The notes under the pieces were generated by a model. It made no database searches, had not been told where the DNA came from, and saw only the letters and a program-made list of their open reading frames with translations. Of a DNA stretch of 23,104 nt, positions 1 through 7,414 are shown piece by piece. The translations under genes were made by a program, and so were the position numbers. The DNA is from UBA2402 sp037139735 (GTDB lineage Bacteria; Planctomycetota; Phycisphaerae; Phycisphaerales; UBA1924), in the NCBI GenBank assembly GCA_037139735.1, contig JBAXFU010000051.1, positions 1 through 23,104 of the forward strand. The letters are read 5' to 3'. Numbering within the stretch: position 1 is the first letter of the stretch; each line of letters opens with the position of its first letter.

Positions 1-33
1 TATGCGGCGGTGGCGGTGATCAAGAGGGTGTGA
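1..33 (+). CDS. Possible C-terminal tail of a truncated gene
   Basis: Frame 1 is open from the window edge and encodes ten residues (YAAVAVIKRV) before a TGA at 31-33. A gene ending here would converge on feoB, which ends at 206. It would also place the hairpin-rich element at 81-170 just behind a stop codon, as its relative at 15240-15330 lies behind pfp. Ten residues are too few to identify a family, and the open frame could be chance. Confidence 0.3.
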   Translation, partial: YAAVAVIKRV

Positions 34-80
34 TGGGTCGCCCGCTTTGGGGCGAGCCCTGGGTGTGCGGGGGCGTGCTC

Positions 81-170
81 GCGCTTCTCCACGGGTTTCC
101 CTCACCCGCTGCGCGGGTTCGGTCACCCATGGCAACAGTCGTCCGCCCTTTGGGCGGCTTGCGTTGTGGT
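81..170. repeat. Structured intergenic repeat, copy A
   Basis: This element lies between the possible gene end at 33 and the feoB stop. It holds two tight hairpins. The first is ACCCGC (104-109) / GCGGGT (113-118) with a TGC loop, flanked by partly complementary outer arms at 91-96 and 125-130. The second is CCGCCC (143-148) / GGGCGG (152-157) with a TTT loop. Sequence and hairpin order resemble 15240-15330. It may be a bidirectional terminator or a REP-like repeat. No T-tract follows the stems, so a classical intrinsic terminator is not shown. Confidence 0.6.
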
Positions 171-205
171 GGGGTCGTGGGGTTGCTCGCGGACTTGGTT
201 GTTGC

Positions 206-2251
206 TTATGGCGCCAGCAGCGCGTGCACGATGGCTGCTGCGCTGTAGGCCAGCGTGGTCATCCATCCGAACTGCAAAAGGGCCCACTTGGCGTGGCCGG
301 TCTCTTTGGCGGTCACTGCGAGGGTGGGGAGGCACTGCATGGCCAGCACGAAGAAGACGAGCGTCGCCCATGCGGTTTCGCGTGGGAAGAGGGGTTTGCC
401 GTCGTCGCGGCGGGCCGAGGCGAGTTGTTCCACCACGCCGGCGTCTGCGGCGTCTTCGTGGCCTGTCACCATGACCGACATCGTCGAGACGAAGACTTCG
501 CGTGCCGCGAAGCTGGTCATGACGCCGATGGAGATCCGCCAATCGAAGCCCAGGGGTTCGAAGAGGGGTTGCACGGCGCGGCCTGCGATGCCGATGAACG
601 AGTGGGCCTTGGCGTGGGATTCAGCGGCTGCCGCGGCTTCGAAGCCGAGTCGCTCCGACGTGGCGGGATCGGTGGCAGCCGCGGCGGCTGCTCGGAGTTC
701 GAGCGCCTTGGCGGGTTCCTCGACGCGAGGGAAGGCGGTGAACCACCAGAGCAGGATGCAGATCGCGAGGATGTTGGTGCCCGCCTTGAGCAGGAAGACG
801 CGGCCGCGGTCGAGTGCGCTGGCCGCGGCGTTGAGCAGACTGGGCGTCTTGTAGGTCGGCAGTTCGAGCGCCATGGGGCGGCGGGGCCCGCGAAGGATGG
901 TGCGACGCGCGATCATGGCGCTCAGGACGCCCGCGCCCGCACCGAGCGCGTAGCAGCCGATGAAGGCGATCGCCGCGTGCAAGGGCTTGCCGGGGAAGAG
1001 GATGCTCGTGAGCAGCACATAGACCGGCAGGCGGGCCGAGCAGGTCATGAAGGGGGCGGCGAGGATCGTCGCCAGGCGATCGCGGGCGTCGGGAATGCCG
1101 CGACAGGCCATGATGCCCGGCAGGGCGCACGCGTGGCAGCTGAGCAGGGGCATGAAGCTGTGGCCGGGCAGGCCGAAGGGACGCAGCAGGCGGTCCATCA
1201 CGAAGGCCGCCCGCGCGAGATAGCCGGTGTCTTCCAGCACCGAGATCAGGAAGAAGAGGAGCATGATCTGCGGCAGGAAGACCACGGTGGACGCCACGCC
1301 CCCGAGGACCGCGTCGCAGATGAAATCGCGCAAGAGGCCGGGCGGCAGCGAGGCGCGAGCGAGGCCGATGACGCCTTCGCCCAGGACGGCTTGGAGCCAT
1401 GCCGGTTGCCATGGGGCGGTCCAGGAGGCGTTGCCGCCAAAGAGGCCGTCGAGCAGGTCCATCGGCACCTGGGCCAGGCTGAAGATGGCGAAGAAGAGCA
1501 CGGCCATGACCGAGAGGAAGATGGCCAGCCCGGCGACGGGATGGGTCACGACGCGATCGACGCGGTCGGAGAAGCGGTCGTGCAGTTCGGTCGGCTCGGC
1601 GCGATCGAAGAGACGTTGGCAGACGGTGTCGGCCCAGCGTTCGAGGCCGTCTTGCGTGCCGGGGGGCGTGTGGTTGGGGACCACGGCCGCGGTCAGCGCC
1701 ACCCGGAGCGATTCGACGCCTTCGCCGCTGCGGGCGTTGCAGGGCACCACGCGGCAGCCGAGGAGTTGCTCGAGGATGAGCGGCTCGATGATGAGCCCGC
1801 GTCGGCGGGCCACGTCCATCATGTTGAGCGCGACGACGGTGGGGAGGCGGCGGCGAAGGGCCTCGCCCACGAGCAGGAGCGTGCGGGGCAGGTTGGAGGC
1901 GTCGATGACGACGCAGACGGCGTCGGGGGCGGCGACGGGGCCGCCGGGGACGGCCATGGTGCCCGCCAGCACGCGGCGACAGATCTCCGCCTCGCTCATG
2001 TCGAGCTCGAGGGAGTAGATGCCCGGCATGTCGATGAGTTCGATGGCGCGGGGGTGATCGGCGTCGCGACGGGCGACGGTGCCCACGCGGGCCTCTTGGG
2101 TGGTGCCCGGAAAGTTGCTGGTCTTGTGGCGGAGCCCGCAGAGCCGGTTGAAGAGGGTGGTCTTGCCGGTGTTGGGGTTGCCGATCAGCGCGACGCGGGT
2201 GGCGGGCGGATCGCCCTGGCGTGCGGTCGAGAGCTGGATCGGAGTCGCCAT
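206..2251 (-). CDS. feoB: Ferrous iron transport protein B (FeoB)
   Basis: This is a 681-residue inner-membrane Fe(II) importer with an N-terminal G domain fused to a transmembrane permease. Visible GTPase motifs are the P-loop GNPNTGKT (residues 24-31), DMPG (74-77) and NMMD (143-146). The membrane part carries the two conserved gate regions of the family, one with cysteines in SCHACALPGIMA followed later by an SARLPVYVLL segment. The C-terminal FAAREVFVSTM motif is also typical. The ATG at 2251 begins only about 20 residues before the P-loop, as expected. The length is slightly short of many FeoB proteins (about 700-770). It lies 10 nt after feoA on the same strand, so the two are almost certainly co-transcribed, probably under iron control from the palindrome at 2632-2650. 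Confidence 0.96.
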   Translation of the reverse strand: MATPIQLSTARQGDPPATRVALIGNPNTGKTTLFNRLCGLRHKTSNFPGTTQEARVGTVARRDADHPRAIELIDMPGIYSLELDMSEAEICRRVLAGTMAVPGGPVAAPDAVCVVIDASNLPRTLLLVGEALRRRLPTVVALNMMDVARRRGLIIEPLILEQLLGCRVVPCNARSGEGVESLRVALTAAVVPNHTPPGTQDGLERWADTVCQRLFDRAEPTELHDRFSDRVDRVVTHPVAGLAIFLSVMAVLFFAIFSLAQVPMDLLDGLFGGNASWTAPWQPAWLQAVLGEGVIGLARASLPPGLLRDFICDAVLGGVASTVVFLPQIMLLFFLISVLEDTGYLARAAFVMDRLLRPFGLPGHSFMPLLSCHACALPGIMACRGIPDARDRLATILAAPFMTCSARLPVYVLLTSILFPGKPLHAAIAFIGCYALGAGAGVLSAMIARRTILRGPRRPMALELPTYKTPSLLNAAASALDRGRVFLLKAGTNILAICILLWWFTAFPRVEEPAKALELRAAAAAATDPATSERLGFEAAAAAESHAKAHSFIGIAGRAVQPLFEPLGFDWRISIGVMTSFAAREVFVSTMSVMVTGHEDAADAGVVEQLASARRDDGKPLFPRETAWATLVFFVLAMQCLPTLAVTAKETGHAKWALLQFGWMTTLAYSAAAIVHALLAP

Positions 2252-2261
2252 GGCCGGAAGA

Positions 2262-2609
2262 TCAGGCGGGGAGGGCCGAGAGGCGGACGATGACCCGGTC
2301 GGCGAGGTCGCGGGAAAGGCCGATGCGACAGCCGCAGGACCCGGTGGCGGGGTTGACCCCGACGACCTCGATGATGCATGGTTCGCCGGTGCGGATCATT
2401 CGAACCCGGGCGCACGGCCGCATGCCCATGGCCCGGAGCATGGCGGCGTCGCGAGGGTCAAGGCAGTGCTCGCAGACGTGGGCCAGGGCATTCACCGGGA
2501 GGGACGAGAGCGCGACGGGGGCCGTCTCGGGGAGGGGACACAGGGCCGGATCGCCGGCGCACGACACCCGAGCGACTGAGGCGGCCTGTTCCGGCGAGCG
2601 TTCCACCAT
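2262..2609 (-). CDS. feoA: FeoA-domain protein, cysteine-rich
   Basis: This 115-residue protein has a C-terminal SH3-like FeoA domain (about residues 33-113). The motif DAAMLRAMGMRPCARVRMIR, then IIEVVG and RIGLSRDLADRVIV, follows the family pattern. FeoA is a small cytosolic partner of FeoB that is needed for iron uptake. Known FeoA proteins are usually 75-90 residues, so the first roughly 30 residues are extra and the true start may lie downstream of the ATG at 2609. Unusually, eight cysteines are present (17, 24, 46, 49, 66, 78, 92, 94), including a CX2C and a CXC. This suggests, without proving, a metal or redox site. It is the first gene of the feoAB operon. Confidence 0.88.
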   Translation of the reverse strand: MVERSPEQAASVARVSCAGDPALCPLPETAPVALSSLPVNALAHVCEHCLDPRDAAMLRAMGMRPCARVRMIRTGEPCIIEVVGVNPATGSCGCRIGLSRDLADRVIVRLSALPA

Positions 2610-2631
2610 GGATCATAGCACTTCGCATCTT

Positions 2632-2650
2632 GTTGAGACTCAGTTTCAAC
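2632..2650. promoter_or_regulatory. Fur-box-like palindrome upstream of feoAB
   Basis: GTTGAGACTCAGTTTCAAC is a 9-1-9 inverted repeat with one mismatched pair. Its core TGAGACT-C-AGTTTCA fits the 7-1-7 Fur-box layout. It lies 22 bp upstream of the feoA start, in the 106-bp gap before the divergent S9 peptidase gene. A TATGAT hexamer on the minus strand near 2612-2617 could be a -10 element, but it would put the transcript start very near the annotated feoA ATG. Binding of Fur is inferred from sequence shape and gene context only. Confidence 0.55.
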
Positions 2651-2715
2651 GAGATGGAGCCTCCAGAGGGTGGATTCCTACGCTTGGCGGTTCACGCCCA
2701 ACGCAAGGAGTCACC

Positions 2716-4698
2716 ATGAAGCGGTTCATCGCGTCGATGTCGGTCCTGTCGATCATGCTCGGCGCCGGGTGCGCGGGGACGAAGCCTGCGGCACCGCGTG
2801 CGGCGGCGGCTCCCGCGGCCGGAGCGGCTTCGTCGTTCGCCGAAACCGGACCCGGCATCGAGCGGTTCGTGCGGATCCGCACGCCCGGGTCGCCGTCGAT
2901 TGCGCCCGACGGCACGATGTACGTGCGCGACCTTCCGGACGGGGTCTTCCAGCTCTACCGGGTGAAGGGCGACTCGGTGAAGGCCGACTTCAAGGGCGAG
3001 AAGCTGACCAACTACAAGGACGGCCTTGCGGGCTTCTCGATGTGGGACGACGGCTCGAAGATCCTGCTGCTGCACGCCTTCGGCGGCAACGAGAACACCC
3101 AGGTGTCGCTCCTCGACACGGCGAGCGGGAAGATCACCGAACTGCTCGCCAACCCCAAGGTGCAGCACGCGGTGAATCACTGGCTCGACGACGGCAGCGG
3201 CTTCGTGTACACGGCCAACGACGAGAGCCCCAACGACTTCTACATCTATCGATATGACTTCGGCGCGGGCAAGAAGACGAAGCTGCTGGGCAAGGAAGGG
3301 TCGTGGTCGCTGGCCGACATGACCAAGGACGGCTCGCGGGCGATCGTGAGCCAGTTCCGTTCGGCGTCGGACTCGACGATGCAGGAGTTGACGACCGCGA
3401 GCGGGACGCTGATGGACCTGACGGCGTTGCCCTCTGGGGGCGGCACGGTGTCGGTGGAGGCGGTGGGGTACATGCCCGACGAGCAGTCGGTGGTGTACGT
3501 GAGCGACATCGAGGGCGGGCTCAAGAAGGTGTTTGTGCGAGACCTCAGGTCGGGCGCCATCACCAAGCCGCTGTCTGCGCTGGACGCGGTGCACGTCGAC
3601 GGCGCGTCGATCAATCGCGAGCGGACGCTGATGGCGGTGGTGACCAACGAGGACGGGTACGGCGTGCCGCACTTGTACCGGCTGCCGTCGTTCGAGCCGG
3701 TGAAGCTGCCGCAGATCGAGCGAGGCGTGGTGTCGCTCAGTTCGCTGCGGGGGAACAAGATCCAGTGGACGCAGAGCAACGCGAGGACGCCGGGCCTGAC
3801 GTTCGGATGGACGGCGCCGGCCTCGGGCGAGGCGGCGGGTCCGGTGCGTCAGTTGACCTTCGCCGACACGCAGGGCATCGACCTCGACGCCTTCCCGCTG
3901 CCCGAGCTGGTCCGCTACAAGGCCTTCGACGGCCTGTCGGTGCCGGCCTTCCTGTACACCCCGACGGGGTACAAGAAGGGGACGCCGATTCCGTTCGTGG
4001 TCAACTACCACGGCGGGCCCGAGGGGCAGTTCCGCCCGGTCTTCGACCGCACGGTGCAGTACCTGCTGAGCGAGGGCTTCGGGGTGTTGCAGCCCAACGT
4101 CCGCGGCAGCGACGGCTACGGCCGCGAGTTCCTGATGATGGACGACTACAAGAAGCGCTGGGACAGCGTGCGCGACGGCGTGGACGCGGCGGCGTGGCTG
4201 GTGGCCAACGGGTACGCCGTGCCGGGCCGCATCGCGACCTACGGCGGCTCGTACGGCGGCTTCATGAGCGTGGCGTGCCTGGTCGAGGACCAGCAGCGGG
4301 TCGACGCGGGCACGCAGAAGGAGCGGCTCTTCGGCGCGGGCATCGACGTGGTGGGCATCGTGAACGTCAAGACGTTCCTCGAGCAGACCAGCGGCTATCG
4401 CCGCAAGCTCCGCGAGGTGGAGTATGGGCCCCTCTCCGACCCCGAGTTCCTGCAGAGCATCTCCTCGATCCACAAGATCGACAAGATCAACGTCCCGATG
4501 ATGATCGCGCACGGGCTCAACGATCCGCGCGTGCCGATCGGCGAGGCGATGCAGCTCGCGGTGGGCCTGATGAAGCGGGGCATGGACCCGGTGCAGTTCT
4601 ACTGCCACGACGAGGGTCACGGCTTCCAGAAGCTGGAGAATCGCCTGCTCTTCTCGAAGCGGATGAGCCAGTTCCTCAAGTCGACCATCGCGAAGTGA
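2716..4698 (+). CDS. S9 family (prolyl oligopeptidase-like) peptidase, probable lipoprotein
   Basis: This is a 660-residue serine peptidase of the prolyl oligopeptidase/dipeptidyl peptidase type. The N-terminus has basic residues, a hydrophobic stretch and a cysteine at 19 (LGAGC), an imperfect lipobox that suggests export and lipid anchoring. An Ala/Pro-rich linker follows, then a beta-propeller region (about 55-390) with TolB/WD-like strands. The alpha/beta hydrolase domain (about 410-660) holds the triad: Ser512 in GGSYGG, Asp603 in GLNDPRVP and His635 in DEGHGF. The ATG at 2716 was chosen over upstream in-frame GTG codons because AAGGAG sits at 2705-2710 and the signal peptide starts there. 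Likely substrates are short peptides in the periplasm. It is divergent from feoAB, with no evident functional link to it. Confidence 0.92.
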   Translation: MKRFIASMSVLSIMLGAGCAGTKPAAPRAAAAPAAGAASSFAETGPGIERFVRIRTPGSPSIAPDGTMYVRDLPDGVFQLYRVKGDSVKADFKGEKLTNYKDGLAGFSMWDDGSKILLLHAFGGNENTQVSLLDTASGKITELLANPKVQHAVNHWLDDGSGFVYTANDESPNDFYIYRYDFGAGKKTKLLGKEGSWSLADMTKDGSRAIVSQFRSASDSTMQELTTASGTLMDLTALPSGGGTVSVEAVGYMPDEQSVVYVSDIEGGLKKVFVRDLRSGAITKPLSALDAVHVDGASINRERTLMAVVTNEDGYGVPHLYRLPSFEPVKLPQIERGVVSLSSLRGNKIQWTQSNARTPGLTFGWTAPASGEAAGPVRQLTFADTQGIDLDAFPLPELVRYKAFDGLSVPAFLYTPTGYKKGTPIPFVVNYHGGPEGQFRPVFDRTVQYLLSEGFGVLQPNVRGSDGYGREFLMMDDYKKRWDSVRDGVDAAAWLVANGYAVPGRIATYGGSYGGFMSVACLVEDQQRVDAGTQKERLFGAGIDVVGIVNVKTFLEQTSGYRRKLREVEYGPLSDPEFLQSISSIHKIDKINVPMMIAHGLNDPRVPIGEAMQLAVGLMKRGMDPVQFYCHDEGHGFQKLENRLLFSKRMSQFLKSTIAK

Positions 4699-4774
4699 GC
4701 GATGGGTCGAGCGTGATCGTCGGCCCCTTGCGGGTCCGCGCGTGGGCGCGGCTGCGGCGGGACCGACGACGGGA

Positions 4775-4799
4775 GCGGCGGGCGAGTCGAACCCGCCGC
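4775..4799. terminator. GC-rich hairpin between the S9 peptidase and surE
   Basis: GCGGCGGG (4775-4782) and CCCGCCGC (4792-4799) form a perfect 8-bp stem with a 9-nt loop in the 142-bp gap. No T-run follows. It may end the peptidase transcript or form structure in the surE leader. The surrounding stretch is otherwise very GC-rich with nothing recognisable. Confidence 0.35.
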
Positions 4800-4840
4800 G
4801 ACGAGCGGCGCGCCTGCGTCGCGAGCGGGTACCATCGCGC

Positions 4841-5701
4841 ATGCGCATCTTGCTCACCAACGACGACGGCATCAGGGCTCCGGGCATCATCGCGATGCAC
4901 GATGCGCTGATCGACCGCCATGGCCTGTTCGGCGGCATGCTGGAGGACCGAACCGCGGGCGCGGTGACGCGTTCGCCCCGCAACGTGGTCTGCACGGTGG
5001 CGCCCGCGACGGTGCAGTCGGCGACCAGCCACGGCGTGACGTTCCACACGCCGCTGATGGTGCGCGACGAGCAGGTGAACGACCGCATGGAGGGCGTGGG
5101 CGTGGAGGGGCGGCCGGCCGACTGCGTGAAGGTCGCCCTCTCGGGCGTGTGGCCGGAGCGATTCGGCGAGGGATCGCTGCCCGACGTGTGCATCTCGGGG
5201 ATGAACGCCGGCGCGAACTGCGGCATCAACGTGATCTACTCGGGCACGGTGGCGGCGGCCATCGAAGCCGCCTTCCTGGGCGTGCCCTCGATCGCGGTGA
5301 GCATGATGCTCGGCCGCGGCAAGCCGAGGTTCGACATCGGGGCGACATGGGCGAGGCGGACGATCGAGCGGTTGCTGCGGGGCGGATTGCCCAAGCCGCA
5401 CGAGTGCCTGTCGATCAACATTCCGGTGATCGAGGATGCGTCGCTGACGTTCGATTCGCCGATGCCCCCCATCGAGGTGTGCCCGATGAACGCGCACGGG
5501 CTGGTGGATCGCTACGAGAAGCGAACGAGTCCGACGGGGGGGACCTACTACTGGTCGGCGGGGTACGGGCTGGAGTTCCGCGACACGGATCATGGCAGCG
5601 ACGTGCACCACCTGCTCGAGGGACGAATCACGGTCACGCCGCTCATGTACGACCTGACGCGGCACGATGTCATCGGCAGGTGGAAGTCCGCGGTCGGATG
5701 A
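4841..5701 (+). CDS. surE: 5'/3'-nucleotidase SurE
   Basis: This 286-residue protein is a metal-dependent nucleoside monophosphate phosphatase of the SurE family, known from stationary-phase survival and nucleotide salvage. The N-terminus LLTNDDG contains the metal-binding Asp pair (8, 9). Ser60 in VQSATSHGVT probably corresponds to the family's conserved metal-ligand serine. SGMNAGANCGINVIYSGTV (119-136) supplies the conserved Asn (122) and the family signature. The ATG at 4841 puts the signature at the very N-terminus, as is usual, although no clear Shine-Dalgarno is seen. Roughly 20 extra residues (about 27-48) lie between the first helix and the strand leading to Ser60, and the protein is longer than the common 250-260. 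The gene ends 22 nt before nnrE, so the two are probably co-transcribed. Confidence 0.93.
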   Translation: MRILLTNDDGIRAPGIIAMHDALIDRHGLFGGMLEDRTAGAVTRSPRNVVCTVAPATVQSATSHGVTFHTPLMVRDEQVNDRMEGVGVEGRPADCVKVALSGVWPERFGEGSLPDVCISGMNAGANCGINVIYSGTVAAAIEAAFLGVPSIAVSMMLGRGKPRFDIGATWARRTIERLLRGGLPKPHECLSINIPVIEDASLTFDSPMPPIEVCPMNAHGLVDRYEKRTSPTGGTYYWSAGYGLEFRDTDHGSDVHHLLEGRITVTPLMYDLTRHDVIGRWKSAVG

Positions 5702-5723
5702 CCCTTGAGCCCCGGAGGCGTCG

Positions 5724-6524
5724 ATGGCGGGTGAAGGACAAGTCCGAGTCTTCTCCTCCCGCGACCTTCGGGAGATGGATCGCCTGGCCGCGAGCGAGTT
5801 CGGCATGCCCACGCTGCTCCTGATGGAGCATGCGGCGATGGCGGTGGCGCGCATCGTCAAGGAGGGGTGCGATTCGCTCAAGAGTCAGCGGATCCTTTTC
5901 GTGTGCGGGCCGGGGAACAACGGCGGGGACGGATATGCCGCGGCGAGGATGCTGCTCGATCAGGGCATCCGCGCGCACGTGGTGGCGGCGGGAGGCGAGC
6001 CGCGCGAGGGAACGGACGCGTGGACGAACCTTCAGATGGCCAAGTCGTTCGGCGTGCCGGTGCACGCGATGCACGATCGCCACGTGACCGCGTTGTTCGA
6101 GCAGGCGGACCTGCTGGTGGATGGCGTCTTCGGCACGGGATTGTCGCGAGCCCCGGAGGGTGAACCGCTGGAGGCCATCGAGCGCTTGAACGCGGCTCGC
6201 GATCGCGGGGCGTTCCTTTTCGCCATCGATGTGCCTTCGGGGCTCGATGCGGACCTGGGGCTTCCGTTGGGCGCGTGCGTGCGAGCGAACGTCACGATCT
6301 CGCTGACGGGATCGAAGGTGGGGTACGTGAGCGAGGCGGCGTCAGCCGCGTACACGGGTTGGGTGTTGGCGACGCCGATCGGCATGCCCGCGGCCTTGCT
6401 GGCGAGGTACGGGCAGATGATGACGCTGCCGGCGGATCCGAGGACGAAGAAGGCGAAGTCGACCCGGGCGAAGAAGGCCGCACCGTCCAAGAAGAAGGCG
6501 TCGCGTCGACGCGTTCGAAAGTAA
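5724..6524 (+). CDS. nnrE: NAD(P)H-hydrate epimerase (YjeF N-domain) with basic tail
   Basis: This 266-residue enzyme interconverts the R and S forms of damaged, hydrated NAD(P)H so that the dehydratase can repair them. Family motifs in order are MDRLAASEFGMPTLLLMEHA (18-37), the dinucleotide-binding GPGNNGGDG (62-70), DGVFGTGL (133-140) and AIDVPSGLDAD (167-177). Only the epimerase domain is present. The C-terminal dehydratase domain (NnrD) found in many bacterial fusions is absent and must be encoded elsewhere. A GGAGG at 5714-5718 fixes the ATG at 5724. The last 28 residues (239-266) are more than half Lys/Arg with Ala, Ser and Pro, resembling a histone H1-like tail, and are not part of the known fold. 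It is likely in an operon with surE. Confidence 0.92.
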   Translation: MAGEGQVRVFSSRDLREMDRLAASEFGMPTLLLMEHAAMAVARIVKEGCDSLKSQRILFVCGPGNNGGDGYAAARMLLDQGIRAHVVAAGGEPREGTDAWTNLQMAKSFGVPVHAMHDRHVTALFEQADLLVDGVFGTGLSRAPEGEPLEAIERLNAARDRGAFLFAIDVPSGLDADLGLPLGACVRANVTISLTGSKVGYVSEAASAAYTGWVLATPIGMPAALLARYGQMMTLPADPRTKKAKSTRAKKAAPSKKKASRRRVRK

Positions 6525-6850
6525 GACATTGTTATCTGTAATAGCCCGCCGATTCGCCCGCGAGCATCTGTGGCGGAAGTTGTCCGATTGTCGACATCGG
6601 CTCCGTTTTCATGGTGACGCGCACGCGCGAATCCATCGGATGGTCGACGAAGGGCCGGTGTGGAGATGCAAGGATTCGCGTGGGTCGCGAGCGACTGACG
6701 GGCACGAGTGACCACATGGGCCGTGATCGGCGTGAGTGGCCGACCGCGTGCCCATCGCTGGCCGTCGTGCTGGCCGTCGTGCTGGCCGTCGTTGAGGCCG
6801 CGCGCGTCGTGATGCGACTGTCGGGGTGTCCTGACGCGGAGGGCGAAAGG
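6525..6850. other. Non-coding gap between nnrE and rrf2
   Basis: These 326 bp lie between the converging ends of nnrE and the Rrf2 gene. No reading frame here shows recognisable protein character. The first 20 bp are AT-richer than the surroundings, and the only other structure noted is the 12-bp tandem repeat at 6757-6792. No clear terminator hairpin with a T-run was found for either gene. Confidence 0.5.
6757..6792. repeat. 12-bp tandem repeat, three units
   Basis: The unit GCTGGCCGTCGT occurs three times head to tail without mismatch. It lies in the non-coding gap, so it is a candidate variable-number repeat. Confidence 0.85.
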
Positions 6851-7279
6851 TCAGGCGGGCTTGCCGCAGAGAGGTCGCACCTTGCAGGAGGTGTCGTCGA
6901 CCAGCGACTGGAGGGACGTTCCCTCGAAGACGCGGATGGCCTGGCGGGTGGCGGCGTCGATGGCCTTGTGGAGCGAGCAGAGTTGATCGCGGCTGGGGGA
7001 GGGGAGCGGGCAGTGCTCGAGGGCCTTGAAGTCACCGATGGCTCGGATGACATCGAGCAGGGTGATGGAGGCGGCCTCCTTGGCGAGCTTGTAGCCGCCG
7101 CCGACGCCGCGACGACCCTTCAGCAACCCCTGGCTGGTGAGCTGCTGGAGAACCTTGGCGAGATAGTTGGCGGGGATGTGGGCTCGCTCGGCAATGGCGA
7201 CCGTGGACACCAGCTGGTCCGGGTGGGTTGCCAGGATGGACATGGCCCGAAGGGCGTATTCGGTGGTTTGTGAGAGCAT
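6851..7279 (-). CDS. Rrf2-family transcriptional regulator
   Basis: This 142-residue regulator has an N-terminal winged helix (MLSQTTEYALRAM through GGGYKLAK, about 1-66) and the Rrf2 continuation ITLLDVIRAIGD. The family includes IscR, NsrR and RirA, which sense Fe-S cluster status, nitric oxide or iron. Cysteines are at 90, 101, 132 and 138. The arrangement C90-X10-C101-X2-H104 resembles the IscR ligand pattern but lacks its middle cysteine. The ATG at 7279 was preferred because MLSQTTEYALRA is the usual family start. A TTG at 7300 preceded by GGAGG (7314-7318) is an alternative that adds seven residues. It lies downstream of the metal ATPase on the same strand, but with about 155 bp and its own likely promoter between. 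Confidence 0.9.
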   Translation of the reverse strand: MLSQTTEYALRAMSILATHPDQLVSTVAIAERAHIPANYLAKVLQQLTSQGLLKGRRGVGGGYKLAKEAASITLLDVIRAIGDFKALEHCPLPSPSRDQLCSLHKAIDAATRQAIRVFEGTSLQSLVDDTSCKVRPLCGKPA

Positions 7280-7359
7280 CGCGTCGGGTTCCGGCAACAA
7301 AAGAAGATGCCAACCTCCGAATCAAACACCACGCATCGCATTAGGGAATGATAAGGTCG

Positions 7360-7408
7360 AATATACGCACAGGGTACCTCGGGTACGTCGATAAACTGGG
7401 AAATTTCC
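7360..7408 (-). promoter_or_regulatory. Candidate promoter/operator region of the Rrf2 gene
   Basis: This is a locally AT-richer stretch upstream of the Rrf2 gene. On the minus strand a TATATT hexamer (7360-7365) could be a -10 element. An inverted repeat GTACC-N3-GGTAC (7374-7386) overlaps where a -35 would fall, and a perfect palindrome GGAAATTTCC lies at 7399-7408. No good -35 hexamer is visible. Rrf2 proteins often control their own promoters, so these dyads are candidate operators. This is inference. Confidence 0.35.
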
Positions 7409-7414
7409 AGCAGA

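Noticed and set aside
47..2293. A 748-codon plus-strand open frame opposite feoB
   Set aside because: It is antisense to a clear feoB, and its composition (Gly, Glu, Asp, His, Arg rich, no motifs) is typical of a high-GC shadow frame.
4771..4845. tRNA or tmRNA 3' end on the minus strand (GGTTCGACTC, T-loop-like)
   Set aside because: The T-stem does not pair in the proper register, there is no D-arm, anticodon arm or acceptor stem, and the sequence is better explained as a simple GC hairpin.
2692..5229. An 845-codon minus-strand open frame opposite the S9 peptidase and surE
   Set aside because: It spans two well-supported genes and their gap, is rich in His, Arg and Val without any domain, and is explained by codon bias of the real genes.
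6525..6850. A small gene between nnrE and rrf2
   Set aside because: Frames here are low-complexity Ser/Pro/Arg or run into the antisense of rrf2; no start with a ribosome binding site was seen.
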